Assembly: GCA_964007475.1 (NCBI GenBank)
Contig: OZ023275.1
Span: forward strand, 22,526,744-22,590,743
Direction of reading: 5' to 3'
DNA from: Hybos culiciformis
Taxonomy: Eukaryota; Arthropoda; Insecta; Diptera; Hybotidae
Length of the DNA stretch: 64,000 nucleotides
Each line of letters begins with the position of its first letter. Positions within the stretch are counted from its first letter, which is position 1. The translations under genes were made by a program, and so were the position numbers. Under the pieces are notes generated by a model. The model saw only the letters and a program-made list of their open reading frames with translations. It did no database searches and was not told the DNA's origin. This document shows positions 14,301 to 26,255 of this stretch, in pieces.

Positions 14301-16082
14301 ACACATTCAACATTTTTAATAAACCGTATATAGTGTGTATACACAATGTACATTTGACTTATATTTATATGAGACCTTTCTTTCGAAGCGCCGCCAAGAT
14401 ATAAAATTACTTAAAAGCAGCGGTGATACTCATAATTTAAATACACAAATTTAATACTATATAAAATATTTGATATACGATTTTGTGAAAGTTAAAAAAT
14501 TTCAATTTTAAGTATCTCAAAATAAAAAATTATTGCGTTTGAAATTTGAAGCTACAAGCAAAGTTTTATAATCACTTAGTTCGCAGATGTGCGTTATGGA
14601 ATTATGGTGCCCTGGGCATTTACATTTTTTTTCATATAAATTAATAAATTTAGAAAGTTTCAATGATTGATAAAGGTATGCTTAAGATACATTTATGTAA
14701 CAATATTAACAAAAAAATCCAATTAAAATCAATTTGAATTAAAAGTAGCATCTAATAATTGAAAATGAATCTATATTATAGGTAAAAAAGTTTGTTTGTT
14801 TTGTTTTGGTGTCCCCCAAAACCAGAGTGGCCAAATCGAAACTTGCGTTATTGCTTAGAAATCAAAAAAAAAAAAAATTTCTTATTCGAATATCACCACT
14901 GTTGTACTATATTTATAAATATCATTTAATTTGTATACAAATGAAACAAATTTTTGAATACAAAAAGTTACTTTATTTGCATACACATAGCTCTTATAAG
15001 GTTTTACCAACATAATAACATATACTTAAGATAAAAGAAAAGAAAAATAATAAAAAAAAACAACAGAAAAAAACAAAAATTAATTCAATAAAAAATTATT
15101 AAGAATATTTCAACAATGTACATATATACGTATAGTCGCTCATAACGAGACTGGTAATTCTTTTTAATGCTTCTAACTTGTCGACTTACATTATAACTAC
15201 CAAGAAATTAATTTCAATTAAAAACATTTCTATGTTTACACGTAGATTAAACAGAAAAATGAGACAAAGAAAAATATTTTTAATATATAAACAAATATAT
15301 ACGTAGACGTACATATATATAACAAAAATAACAAAATGACGGAAAAAAAATACAAAAAAGAAATCCTTAAGTAAACGTTTGTAAATTAAATGAAAAAAAA
15401 AAACGTAAAGGATTCTCTTATTATTATTTTTTTTGTAACTGTTGCCAAAAGAAAAATTAAAAAAAAAAAATAAAAAATTTTCCTTAATGAATGATTTTTT
15501 TTCTTTTGTACCATAAGTTTTTTACATTAACTATGCGAGAATGTGTAAAAGAAACATGTATTTGTGTGTCTCTCTGTATATAAATTGAAATTGAAAAAAA
15601 AAGGGAAAATGAAAAGAAAATTCGCAAAAAAAAAAAAAGTTTTCCACTAAGTGGTACTAATTGCTCAGAAACTTTTTTTTTTTTTTCCAGCAAACTTTTA
15701 AGATTTCCTCTGCATAAAAAAGTATGTTATTTATTCTTAAAATTATAAAAAAAATGTTTTGCTCAAGCATAAAAAAAAAATCTAGGATTTACTTATTTAG
15801 TTTATTCATAAGAATTTCTAGTTTGTGAAATGTAGATAATTAATTTGATTAAAAGGTATTGAATTGATCTTCATTTTTAGTAGATGACTTCATCAGCTGT
15901 TGCAGAAATAATAATATGCATGACAACAAATCTGTTCTCTGAAATATATTAGTAAATTTCTGGGAAGTTCCATTAATATGAAAATGCAGTGAAAAAATAC
16001 CTTTTATTTTCAAAAAATGCAAAATATACAAGGTGATAATTTTTTGTTAAGCTTTTTAATAAATTTTTTTTTTTTTAATACA

Positions 16083-16451
16083 CACTGAAAAAACAGTTAG
16101 ATGCTATGTATATTTATTGTTATGAATGACGTTATCAAAATAATAGTTTTACTTTTTAATACATCTGTTCATATGATTATAGCAATATTTGTCACAAAAA
16201 TTGCAGAAAGTCTTATTGTATAAAAACAAAATTTTTGTTATTTATTTTTAGCTAGAAAAACAGTAAAAATTATTATTTTCCATCAGGAGCAAATTTTGCT
16301 ACAATTCATTTGCTACATATACGAGTTATTATGTATTTAATAACAAATGCAACATTTTCAGCATATACTATCAAAAAATATTTCAGTTTAACTTTATAAC
16401 TTTATAGCTGGTTCTTATAGTTAATTTTCAAACGAGCTGTTTTTTTCAGTG
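16083..16451. mobile_element. CACTGA-ended inverted-repeat element, copy A (369 bp)
   Basis: It starts CACTGAAAAAACAG and ends CTGTTTTTTTCAGTG. Its interior (GCAAATTTTGCTACAATTCATT, TAGCTGGTTCTTATAG) recurs in the copies at 17.6 kb (same orientation) and 18.5 kb (opposite orientation). No clear target duplication was found beyond A/T-rich flanks, and there is no coding capacity. Confidence 0.75.
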
Positions 16452-17294
16452 CATATAAGAATTCAAGCTTTGTTAGAGTAAAGAACTTGTTCAATACAAA
16501 CATTAATTTTTTTTGTAAAATTTCACAAAGGTTTTGTGTTTCAATTTTGATTAAATATTAAAATTCTTACGAATTTTCAAGAATAATATATTTTTTTTAA
16601 AGAAGTTTTACTCTTTTTCATCTTTTTTTCTCCTTTTTTTTTGCTTTTTTAAAGTGAAATTATATATATTTTTTTTTCTTTCAATTGCCATTCATTTATA
16701 TTCGTAACACTTTAGTCACATTAAAAATTTCTTAAAACAGAAAAAATAAATACATATATAAAGTAGTATCATTAAGAATTTGCGTAAATTAAATTATTTT
16801 CAATGAAATTAACAACAAGGAATCAGTAATTCTATGGAAATCTATGATAATTTCTGAATTAAGTCAAGACTATGTATATATTTCTGCTATATACATAATT
16901 AAATAATCCATTACGTTATTCTTTATTTTTCATCTTAATTTGTAAAATATTTTCTTTTTTCTCGAAATAATAATTTTAAAGTTGTTGACAATGTTCAACC
17001 TAACAACATAGAGAAAATTTAATTTTTAATCCATAAGTGAAATGAGATAGATATTAATTGAAGGAAAGAATTATATTTAAGTGGATATAATTTGACATTT
17101 TCGTGTACATTAATTGTGGGAAAAAATTTGGAATAAAAAAAATATTTGCCAGAGATAAAAAATTAATAAAGATCATAATAATGGTAATGAAAATTTGTAA
17201 TGGGAAAAAAAAGTTTAGATGATTAGGATGTGCTTAGATTATTGCTTATGGTAAAAATAAAATAAAATATAGAACAGTAACTCTTAAATGAAGT

Positions 17295-17590
17295 ATGAAG
17301 GCCATTTTAGACATTCCGATTTAAGATACCTTGAAGATACTACTTGAAGATATAGCTTGGTCACAACTAAGAGCTAAACATATTTATAATATTTTTTCAA
17401 TACTAATATTCGAATTGCCATTTAGTTATACCTATACTATATATACCTAGAATTATAAAAAGTTTCATCGACATGCAGATCCTAGTTGAAATACATATTT
17501 AAAAATAATCGGAGTCTAACCAATTTATAAGTTCCTTACACAAAATCTATCTATCCAACATACTAATTTAAATCGGAATCCATTGAAAGT
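17295..17590. repeat. Dispersed repeat, copy 1
   Basis: It shares CATTCCGATTTAAGATACC and ATCTATCTATCCAACATACT, followed by CGGAATCCATTGAAAGTT, with 25705-25935 in the same order and at similar spacing. It abuts copy C of the CACTGA family. The type of element is unknown. Confidence 0.6.
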
Positions 17591-17913
17591 TTCAGAAGCT
17601 CATATTTTATTTTGTTTTTCGCTCTACAATTTTCGAGTAGCAACTTTTGCTACAATGTATTTGCTACCCTTATTTTGGAAGAGCTATGTTTAATAATAAT
17701 TTAATAATAAATTAATTTAGCAACTTTTGCTACAATGTATTTGCTACCCTTATTTTGGAAGAGCTATGTTTAATAATAATTTAATAATAAATTAATTTAA
17801 TAATTAATTTAATAATAAATGCCAGATTTTTAGCACGTATTACAAGAAAATAACGCAGTTTAGTTATAATCTTATAGTTTTGTAGCTGATTTCCCATCGA
17901 GTTTTTTTGAGTG
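17590..17913. mobile_element. CACTGA-family element, copy C, partial with internal duplication
   Basis: The right end GTTTTTTTGAGTG and the interior TAGCAACTTTTGCTACAATG align with copy A in the same orientation. The left terminus is missing or replaced by the neighbouring dispersed repeat. It contains an exact tandem duplication, listed separately. Confidence 0.65.
17639..17798. repeat. Exact 80-bp tandem duplication
   Basis: Bases 17639-17718 and 17719-17798 are identical over all 80 positions, starting AGCAACTTTTGCTACAATGT and ending TTAATTT. Perfect identity in this fast-evolving setting means either a very recent duplication or an assembly artefact. Confidence 0.95.
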
Positions 17914-18536
17914 CAACTTAAAACTCGACATGTTTATATAAGCCATATTTTTTACTTTTATAAGTAATTTATTTTTGCTATGTAATCGTATAATAATAAA
18001 ATAAAAATAAATTATTATTTTCATTATAACAGTATAATATTTTGAAAATAATTGTTTTTGCGGCAATACCTGAGCCTCGTTGAATATATATCCCAAATTT
18101 TATTATAACTACTTAATATAAAAATTATATTAAAAATTTTACCATATTTTTTTGATTGTTTGCAAACTAGTTAACTTTTTTAATGAATATTGATGTAGAA
18201 TATCTTTCCGAAAATACTTTCTATTTTACCTGCAAGCGAAATATTATAAAAACATCAAAATTTAATTTAAAAGTCCATATTAAAAATATGTGCGGATATA
18301 CTTTTTAAAATTAAACCAAAACTCAATTATTTTTAGAATTTATTTCCATAAATTTTGAAAAAAAATTTTTTTTTTTTATTTTATTTTCAAATAATGTATT
18401 TATGAGAAGAAAAAAAAAATCTCGATACCGTACAAAAAAAGGCTTCAATGACTTTTCTACGTATTTTTTTCTCATATTTTCGTATAGCATAAAGTTTCAA
18501 ACAAATTAATAATAAGTTGATTTGATGAAAGAACCA

Positions 18537-18975
18537 CACTGAGAAAAAAACTCGTTTGAAAATTAGCTATAAGAACCCGCTATAAAGTTTATAACTAAAA
18601 TTGCAATATTTTCTGATATTATGTGCTCAAATCTTGCATTTGCCATTAAATACAAAAATAACTTGTTCGAAAATATGTAGCAAATGATTTCTAGCAAAAT
18701 TAGCTTCTCGAAAATTATAATGTTTACTGTTTTTTCTAGCTAAAAATAAATATAGAAATTTTTTTTTATAGAATATTAGTTTCTGAAATTTTTATGACAA
18801 ATATTGTTATAATCGTACGAACAGATATATTAAAAATTAGAGCTATTGGCTATTTTTCCTTGCTATGACAAATAGCAAATTTTGCTAATGTCATCCACTG
18901 GTTCGATTTTAACTTTGTACGTAGCAAAAAATATACAGAAAATATAGCAGCCGCAGTTTTATTTTTTTCCCGTGT
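18537..18975. mobile_element. CACTGA-family element, copy B, inverted relative to A
   Basis: It starts CACTGAGAAAAAAACTCGTTTG and ends TTTTTTCCCGTG. Read on the + strand it aligns with the reverse complement of copy A through AAAATTAGCTATAAGAACC, GTAGCAAATGA and TGACAAATATTG. It carries extra sequence near its right end. Confidence 0.72.
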
Positions 18976-18979
18976 TAAT

Positions 18980-20335
18980 TTAAGGAATACTGAATTTGAA
19001 TAAAACTGAATAAAATTTAATATATATATTTAAATTAAGATTTTGGTCTTTGGAAATTGTTGGTTGAATTGAACTATGTATATAGTTTAATTTTGAATTC
19101 TTTAAAAGATACGCAAATAAAAGCTTATTTTGAAATTTTTATTTTATGTTTGTTGCACACAAGCTTTTCAATGATAATGGAATAAAAAACAAATTTTATG
19201 TGTATACATACTATGTATACATACATACATATAAAACAAACATTTATAGTTTAGAATTTCATAAACTTTATATTTTAAAAAAAATTAACTATTTTCATTA
19301 AGAACGTAAAACTTTTGAATACATTCTCATTGGAAAATAAATTTCGTATGAAACTATGTGGAAGAATTAAAAAAAAAAATACGTTTTCATTAGTGGCTTT
19401 AAAGCTTGAATTTTTTGTATTATAGAAAATGTAGTTAAAATAAAGGTTTTTATTTAATGAAAAATTAACTACTCAGTAAAATAGTTTTGTTTTAAATGTC
19501 AATTTTGAAAACATTTTAGTTGATTTAAAAGCCAACGTATACTGATGAAGCAATCATTTCTCTCACTGTCTCAATAGCTCAAAAAGTTAAGAAAATTAAC
19601 TTGTTTGGCTGATTGGAGTACTAGATTTATCACAGTAAAAACCTCTAACCGACGAAAGGCGAGTTCAGAACACAAAAGTTTTGATATCTATTTTGTTCCA
19701 AAAAAAATTCTAGCTAGTTTTTGTTAATATTTATGCATTGCGACTGCCCGTAAAAATTGATAATTTATAATTCTCGATATGAGAAATTCCTTAAGTAGTT
19801 GGCCGTAATATCTGTAGCCAGATCAGTCGATTTTCGATGGCGGCTAAATGAAAAAGTCACAAAGCTAAATTTGCTTTCTTTTTCAAGTACTTTAATCCCT
19901 GAAAGAATTTCCGAAATGAATGTTTTTTTTTCTATGTGTTCAATTGTTCATTATTATAGGCTCGAATCACTTTATTAATTAAAATTTAAGTTATTTTCGA
20001 TATGATGAATTTTCAATTTGCTTTTATATTGGTTGTCTCTGTGATAATAACGTTTACAATTAACATTATTAGTTGATATGTAATAAGTAATAGTTTACTA
20101 CTCAGAAGTTTTTTTTTTGTTTTTCTTTATACATAGTTTATTCTTAAGAATTATTATAAATTTTCTTTGTAAGAAAACTTTCAGAAATAACTTATTTTTG
20201 TATTTGAAAATACATATGTCATATAGAATACAAGTTTTTTGTAATTTCTGGAATATCTTTTAACAAAACATATTTTATAAAATTTTTTGTCAAGGAAATA
20301 AAAAAAAATTATAAATATTAAAAAAGTTTAATCAT
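18980..20335. other. Non-coding stretch downstream of the proposed minus-strand exons
   Basis: Mixed composition. Minus-strand open stretches of about 43 codons at 19770-19900 and 19560-19690 lack matching splice phases. I leave them uncalled. Confidence 0.4.
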
Positions 20336-20339
20336 AACG

Positions 20340-22122
20340 TCACCACTTTTTTTTGCTTATTTTTATGCTGTTATATGTAGTTTTATTATATGGAGAAAAA
20401 AGAATATTATTAAAAGACTGAAAGCAATATATTTGATCCAAGAACAGGTACGACTTCTGTTTAGAATTTATCTTGATTATAATTACAGTTCTTATTTGGA
20501 AATTTTCCGAATTTGTTCTACTAATTATACAGAAATTTTTGTACCTTAAAACTTATTAACCTATACATACTCTTCGGAAAATTAATATAAGTGTCGACAT
20601 ACCTAGCCATTTTAACAATATTTTTCATTTTTCATCTTCACCCAAATATTTTATGACAAAACATTTAAACCTGTATACATTATATTCAATTTCACATAAC
20701 ATTTTTAATATATTAGTACATACCTTGGTATTAATAGACAGTGTTTCTAACTCTATTTTACACTTTTCATTGAAGTACCAATCATACCCTTTATATATTT
20801 CATAGTTGTCGTTCCAGAAGTCACTAGGTAACCTAAATTTGGCAGAAGAGTTAATGAAGCATTTCTTGAAAAAAAAAAAAAAAAATTAAGGTATTTTTGT
20901 GTATATTTTGGAAACAAAAAATATGCTCATCATTAACCCCACATTTTATTTTATGGAATTTTTATGTATATATACATAGCTAATTATCATAGACATTTTC
21001 ATCATACAAATTACAGATATTATGCTTATTTTTACATTACGTTATGCAGATAATTGCGTCCATTACCGTTTTTTATTTTCCTCAACATTTTCACTCTAGA
21101 GAATAATGTGTTTTCCTCTACATAAAAGTCATTAGATTGGGAAATATATATTCTAGATAATAAATTAAATTAATAATAATAATAATAATAATAATAAAAT
21201 GTATGCCCAAAACTTCTCAGCCTATGAACACATTAAATTTTGCTACTGCTACTAAATTTTTAGCGCAATCAATTATCCGAAGAGAATGAAAATTGTTGAT
21301 TACCATTTTAAAACCAATTATATAAAATTTATTTTCATTTTACATAACAATTATATTCATGAATATTCTGTTACATAAATAAAAAAAAAGTAACGATTTT
21401 ATAAATTTTTCACCGTAAGTATATCTATATAGTATATAATATATATATTATTATATCTACCTAGTTGAAAATTTCAAAAAAAAAAAAAAAGAAAAAACAA
21501 ATTTAATTGCTCTATGAATTTCGCTCAATATACAAAAATAATTCCTATTTCCCAAAAAATTTTTAATAGTCATAATTTAATTTACTAAATTTTATTTACA
21601 GAAAAAGTTGTTAAATAATTCGAAATGAGTAAGAGAAGAAAGGTTAAAGTAATATAAAGCAATCGGAAGTATGTAAGAGGTTAATTTAATTAATCGTTGA
21701 AGTTATTATACCACGTTATAATTTTTTTTTCATCCAAATTTCAACAACGATTTAAGTATAATAAAGCTATTATGGTTAACTCACTAATTGTTTATTGAAA
21801 ATTCTTATTATTGCAAGAATAATAAAACCTTCAGAGGTGATTAATATCAGTTTATTTTGCCGATAGTTTTTAGAATTTAATTGGGCTAATTTTATGTATA
21901 GTTAGAGGCGGAACTTTATACAATATTATGTTAATTGATATTTATTTTCATTTGCAAATTTGCTATAACACAGAACATGAAATAGTTCTTTGATTGTTTG
22001 AAACCAGTTCTATACATATCTGCTTTATATTCTGTGGAAAAAATACTGTCTTGTCGTGATATTATCTTTGTCATAATTAATATTCTTAAACATAAATAAA
22101 GTAACCATTGTACAGCATCGAA
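20340..22122 (-). CDS. Proposed 3' part of an unidentified minus-strand gene (4 exons)
   Basis: Model, in transcript order: 22122-22047 (25 codons plus 1 base; acceptor TATATAG, donor A|GTATTT), 21117-21041 (77 bases; acceptor TTATGTAG, donor AAC|GTAATG), 20864-20724 (141 bases) and 20417-20340 (25 codons plus TGA; acceptor TTGCTTTCAG). The phases agree at every junction (1, 0, 0). The first exon reads as a hydrophobic stretch (FDAVQWLLYLCLRILIMTK), possibly a membrane segment. The second is basic (SRVKMLRKIKNGNGRNYLHN). The last is short and ends KISKKKW. An alternative acceptor for the second exon at 21153 would lengthen it to 112 bases (phase 2). No start codon or 5' exons were found. No family is recognised. 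The outer exons are much less certain than 20724-20864, and chance open frames of 40-odd codons do occur in this window. Confidence 0.32.
20724..20864 (-). CDS. Candidate internal coding exon, 47 codons, unidentified gene
   Basis: On the - strand a long T tract ending TTTCAAG is followed by 141 bases that stay open in one frame. The segment ends ACCAAG directly before a strong donor, GTATGT. Both borders are phase 0. The translation is hydrophilic and contains FRLPSDFWNDNYEIYKGY and DWYFNEKC, rich in Trp, Cys, Asp and Glu codons that are rare in chance A/T-rich open frames. Base composition is higher in G+C than its surroundings. I do not recognise the family. The flanking candidates at 21041-21117 and 20340-20417 splice to it in phase. 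It could still be an exon of a decayed gene. Confidence 0.5.
21172..21197. repeat. (AAT)n microsatellite
   Basis: An AATAATAAT run just upstream, in transcript sense, of the proposed minus-strand exon at 21041-21117. Confidence 0.9.
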
Positions 22123-22353
22123 CTATATAATATAAAAAAAAATTTAAATGAATTGTAATAATTTTTTTTTTAGCGAATAGATCGTTTCATTTATGAAATT
22201 AATCAATTTTTACGATATAATTTTATTACCATCCTTTGGTTATAAATGTATAAACCAAACTATTTTTTTTTTTGTCAAATACAATTAATTTATTATAATA
22301 AAATTCATAAACTTTTAAAATTTTTCGGTGAATAATCAAGACCGATCTGTATG

Positions 22354-22582
22354 CAGGCTGGGAAGTAGTTAACCGGTTACAAATTATTTTCGTAATATCT
22401 ATAACATGGATACTATGTAATCTTTTTTGATTTAAACTTGAAAATTATAGTCTTAAAAGATTTTATTTATTAGATTTATATAATTTATTTTGTCTGATTT
22501 TCTATTATTCTCAGCATAACCGACGACCGACGTCACAAACTAGCTTTGAAAATAAATTGTGTGCCTGCATTTCCGAGCCTTT
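22354..22582. mobile_element. hAT-like element fragment or MITE
   Basis: The left end CAGGCTGGGAAGTAGTTAAC and the following CCGGTTACAAATTATTTTCGT resemble known hAT termini of the CAGGGTTGGGAAGTAACT type. The likely right end, near 22566-22582, reads AGGCTCGGAAAT in reverse complement, matching the left end with mismatches. No convincing 8-bp duplication was found. Confidence 0.5.
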
Positions 22583-22599
22583 CTAATATAATAAATCCT

Positions 22600-25500
22600 G
22601 GGGAATAATAAAATAACTCCGCCTAGCTAGAGAGTTATATTTTTTAAAATCGAATTTAATTAAAAAAAATAAAAAATTTTAATTGAATAAAATAGTTGGT
22701 TTTATAAATATTTGATGAGATAAAAAAAAAACTTTTTAAACTTGTTTGATTATAATATGTACCCGCTTGAATTAAATATTGTATCCTCAAATCAACTAGA
22801 AAATTTCTAAAATTTAAAGGATACAAGTTTTAAGTTTGGAAAAAAACGATTTTTTTTTTATTTAACTTATTTTTGAATTAAAAAAGTTTTCCCCACTTAG
22901 TTGATATTGATTTTTATTTTTTTTCCTAAAATATGTATAAAAATAATTTTTTTTCCACTTGATTGAAATTAATGTCAAGAAAGTGATATTTTTCTTTAAT
23001 TAATTTTTTTTTTGTTTTTAATTCGCAAAAATAATAATAAAAAAAAAAGTTAAACTACAAGAGTTCCTGATTATTTATCTGAACTCTGAACAATGTTGAC
23101 ACATGTTCTATATACATATATATATTATATGGCAAGAATTAGGAAAATAGTTTTTGGGTTTTTTTTAAAATATATACTTTTTTGCTTCTGTCAGAAATTA
23201 AGAAAAAAAAATAAAATCAAAAAAAAATTAAATGTAGTATAAAACAAAATTTCTATGCTTTAAAAATAAAATAAATATTTTTTTTGTAAGTAATTCGAGG
23301 TTACAGAATTTTATTTATTTGTTTTTATTTTTCTTTGAATGAATTTTTTCCTTCTATTTAATTTTTAATGTTTATATACATATATATATATTTTTTTTTT
23401 TGGATTAAAACTTTGCTCATTAAAAATTGTTTTTATTTGAATTTTTATTCATTTTTGTATTTTATTTTTTTAATTTTTTTGCACGAGCAACATAATGTGA
23501 AGAAAAATATTTTTTGTCATTATGCATTAAAAATTCCAATTGAAATTTTAGAATTATATTCTGGAAAAAATAATATTCGGGAAAAATAATCGAAAGTGTG
23601 TGGTGTTTTATTTTCAAAAGTCATTTATTTTCGTATATTAAGTGGAACATAACTTGTGTCACTCAAGGGATGCTTTGTGTTAATCAAATTTTGCATGAAA
23701 TAATAATTCAAGACAAATATACATATTATGAAGTTATATTTCTACACCATAAATATTATTGAGACTTCTATATACTCTATTTTAAGTTTAATTTATGACA
23801 GTGAAAGAGCTTTGTGGTTAACATATATTAACCTTGTTAATTTTATCAAATTAATTGAAAATAACTATTGTTTAAGCAAATCCATATATACTAAGAAGTG
23901 GCACAAAATTTAATTTTTCCTTCATTTCGAATCTCTTATTTTTTTCAGAAAAAAAACTCGAAATATTTCTCAATTCATCATATATTCGGGTTACAAAGAT
24001 ATAGAGTTAAACTGAAAAATAAAAAACTGGATAACTTGTTTTTTCCCGGAAAAAAAATGAGATGGAAAATAAAGGGAAAGTTAAATTTTGTGGCTTTAGT
24101 TTAACGATGTTGAACCGACCTTATTGTATACATTATATTCAATTTTGAACTTTCAATTTCAACTAAAAATTAAAAAAAATAATTATTTGTCACATTTAAT
24201 TTTTCTTATATACATTTTGATATGATTGATTGAAGTGTTTTATTTAAATTTGGGAAATGTAAAAAAATAAAAAATTCATAAGTGATTGACAAAAAAAAAT
24301 AAAATTATTGATAATGATAAATTATGATTTTTTTATTTTATATTTTGGCAACAATTTAATGATGTAAATTACTTGAAGTACGCATTTACTTGAGAAATAA
24401 TAAGTTATCGTCGGTATGTTTTGACAATTGACTATTGCCATATTTATTACGTCAACTTAATAAATCTAACGAAATAACTCCAATTATTTCTTGAATAAAT
24501 ATATTTTGCTTTAGAGATTCTACGTTATTAAATATCTTATTTATTGTTTTTAATAAATCAAACTTTTAATTTAAATTCGTTTTTAAATTTGGATTTAAGG
24601 CAAAACTAAATTTTGGATAATGTTACATTTCGTTTTGTCAACTTATCGTAGTGCAATAGAAAATTGAAAACAAATAATAGAGAATATTTATAATGAATAC
24701 ATATTTTTATGTATTTGCAATGGAACAAATTATAATGGATATATTTCACTAAGAAAATTTTGTAGTTGATCAATTTCATCTTAATTCTAACGATACTCCT
24801 AGCATTGGTACACATATATACTAAAAGAAATTCTGATAAATTTTAATAATTTCTATATACATATTTAATTCCATATTAATATTAATTCAATTCATCCACT
24901 TATTTTTAGCATAATAATACATAATATACATAAAATATACGACAAAAAAAAAAAAAAATTTGTACTAAACTAAAAAAAACTATGTTAGGGAAAACAAAAA
25001 CAGAAATAATACCCATTTTATGTACAGCAATACAACATAACATGCAAAAAATATATATATATATATAAAATTTTTATTTTTTATCATTTATCACTGTCTG
25101 ATAATATTTCACTTAAAATACCGTTGTTGTATTTTTATAAAATGCTCGAACTTAATATTTTTTTTTTTTTTTCTTTCTTTCAAATCCGTATTAAAAGTAA
25201 AAGTTAAAAAAAAGGGAATTTATTACTATAAGCTGTTAAAAGTTAAAATAATTTTCTTTTATGTTTTATTTTTTTTTTATTTTTGCTTTTGTTGATAATC
25301 AATGATGATGGAATTTAAGCATTTTTTTTTCTCTCTCTCTCAAGAAAAAAAAAAATTTTTTTTTTGCTTAAGAAAAAAAAAAATAAAATAAAGAAGATTA
25401 ACGAATTTTAAAGATCTTTGTGTATATTATATATAATTTGAAATTTGTGACTGACTGAATTTAATTGATGTAATATTTTATAATGGATAATTTCTTTTTC

Positions 25501-25700
25501 GTAACATAAATAAATAAAAAAAATGTATAATAAATATAATTTTTTATTGTTTTAGTACTTTATGGTTGTTTTCAACTAATCAATCAATTACAAATTGTGT
25601 TTAGGGCGCAGAGAGAGAAAATAATAATAATTATATAAGAATTTGTTAAATAATTAAAAAATATAGACTAGTACTCCATAAATAAAGTATACGGAGCTCA
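22600..25700. other. Gene-free A/T-rich stretch
   Basis: Long A and T runs and short chance open frames. No motif, repeat pair or splice-bounded segment is convincing. Confidence 0.55.
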
Positions 25701-25704
25701 ATTT

Positions 25705-25935
25705 CAACATTTCGATTTAAGATACCATTATACCAATATCATTTAGTCGCATGTAATATATATATCTATATATATATATGTAATATAATATAAAAATCAT
25801 TTTCGAAGTCGAGTCCATAGACCTAATCGTTGTAAACAATCGTAGTATAATCCTTTTTTTAAGTTTCTTTGATCGACATCTATCTATCCAATACACTAAT
25901 TTCCATCCGAATTCATTAAAAGTTCGAAAAAATAT
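25705..25935. repeat. Dispersed repeat, copy 2
   Basis: It contains CATTTCGATTTAAGATACC, then ATCTATCTATCCAATACACT and CCGAATTCATTAAAAGTT, matching the copy at 17.3 kb in order. A long minus-strand open frame crosses it (25717-26031), but the match to a non-coding repeat argues against a gene. Confidence 0.6.
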
Positions 25936-26130
25936 AAAATATTCAAAATATCGATTAATGAAATGTAAATATACGTTGCGAGCGAGTCTTAACTCAAAAC
26001 ATGACTTATTTAACGACATTATTCGATCCAATTTATTTTCAAAACCTAAAAGAAATTTTCGAATTAGTCATTAGTATTTGGCGACCCATAGACTCATAGA
26101 ACAATAGCAAAAAATAGGCTTAACTTGTTA

Positions 26131-26163
26131 TTTTTTTTTTTTATTTTTTTTTTTTTTTTTTTT
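26131..26163 (-). repeat. A-rich tail downstream of the LINE remnant
   Basis: On the - strand this is an almost pure A run just 3' of the reverse-transcriptase remnant. It fits the poly-A end of a LINE insertion but cannot be told from the many other A runs here without a matching target duplication. Confidence 0.4.
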
Positions 26164-26255
26164 ATTTATATATATATTAGTATACGAAATACTTTATTTA
26201 CAAAATTTTACAATTTATTTATCATTTTATTTATTTATTTTTTTTCGACTAAGCT

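Larger units (their letters stand above)
4300..16080. other. Gene-free A/T-rich stretch
   Basis: No supportable gene. Notable items are a slightly G+C-richer block at 6848-6900 (TTAGGTTGTTAGGTTGAAGC and following bases), a lone CACTGAAAAAAATT terminus-like motif at 7890, AAT microsatellites at 10410 and 13504, and the hairpin at 11377. Confidence 0.55.

Noticed and set aside
19560..19900. Two minus-strand open stretches of about 43 codons as extra exons
   Set aside because: One follows a good acceptor (TTCTTTCAG), but its open frame does not match the phase of the upstream candidate exon and no donor is present. The other lacks splice sites.
25717..26031. 104-codon minus-strand open frame
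   Set aside because: Most of it overlaps a dispersed repeat whose other copy (17.3 kb) is not open, and it ends in AT-microsatellite translation (YIYIYRYIYY).
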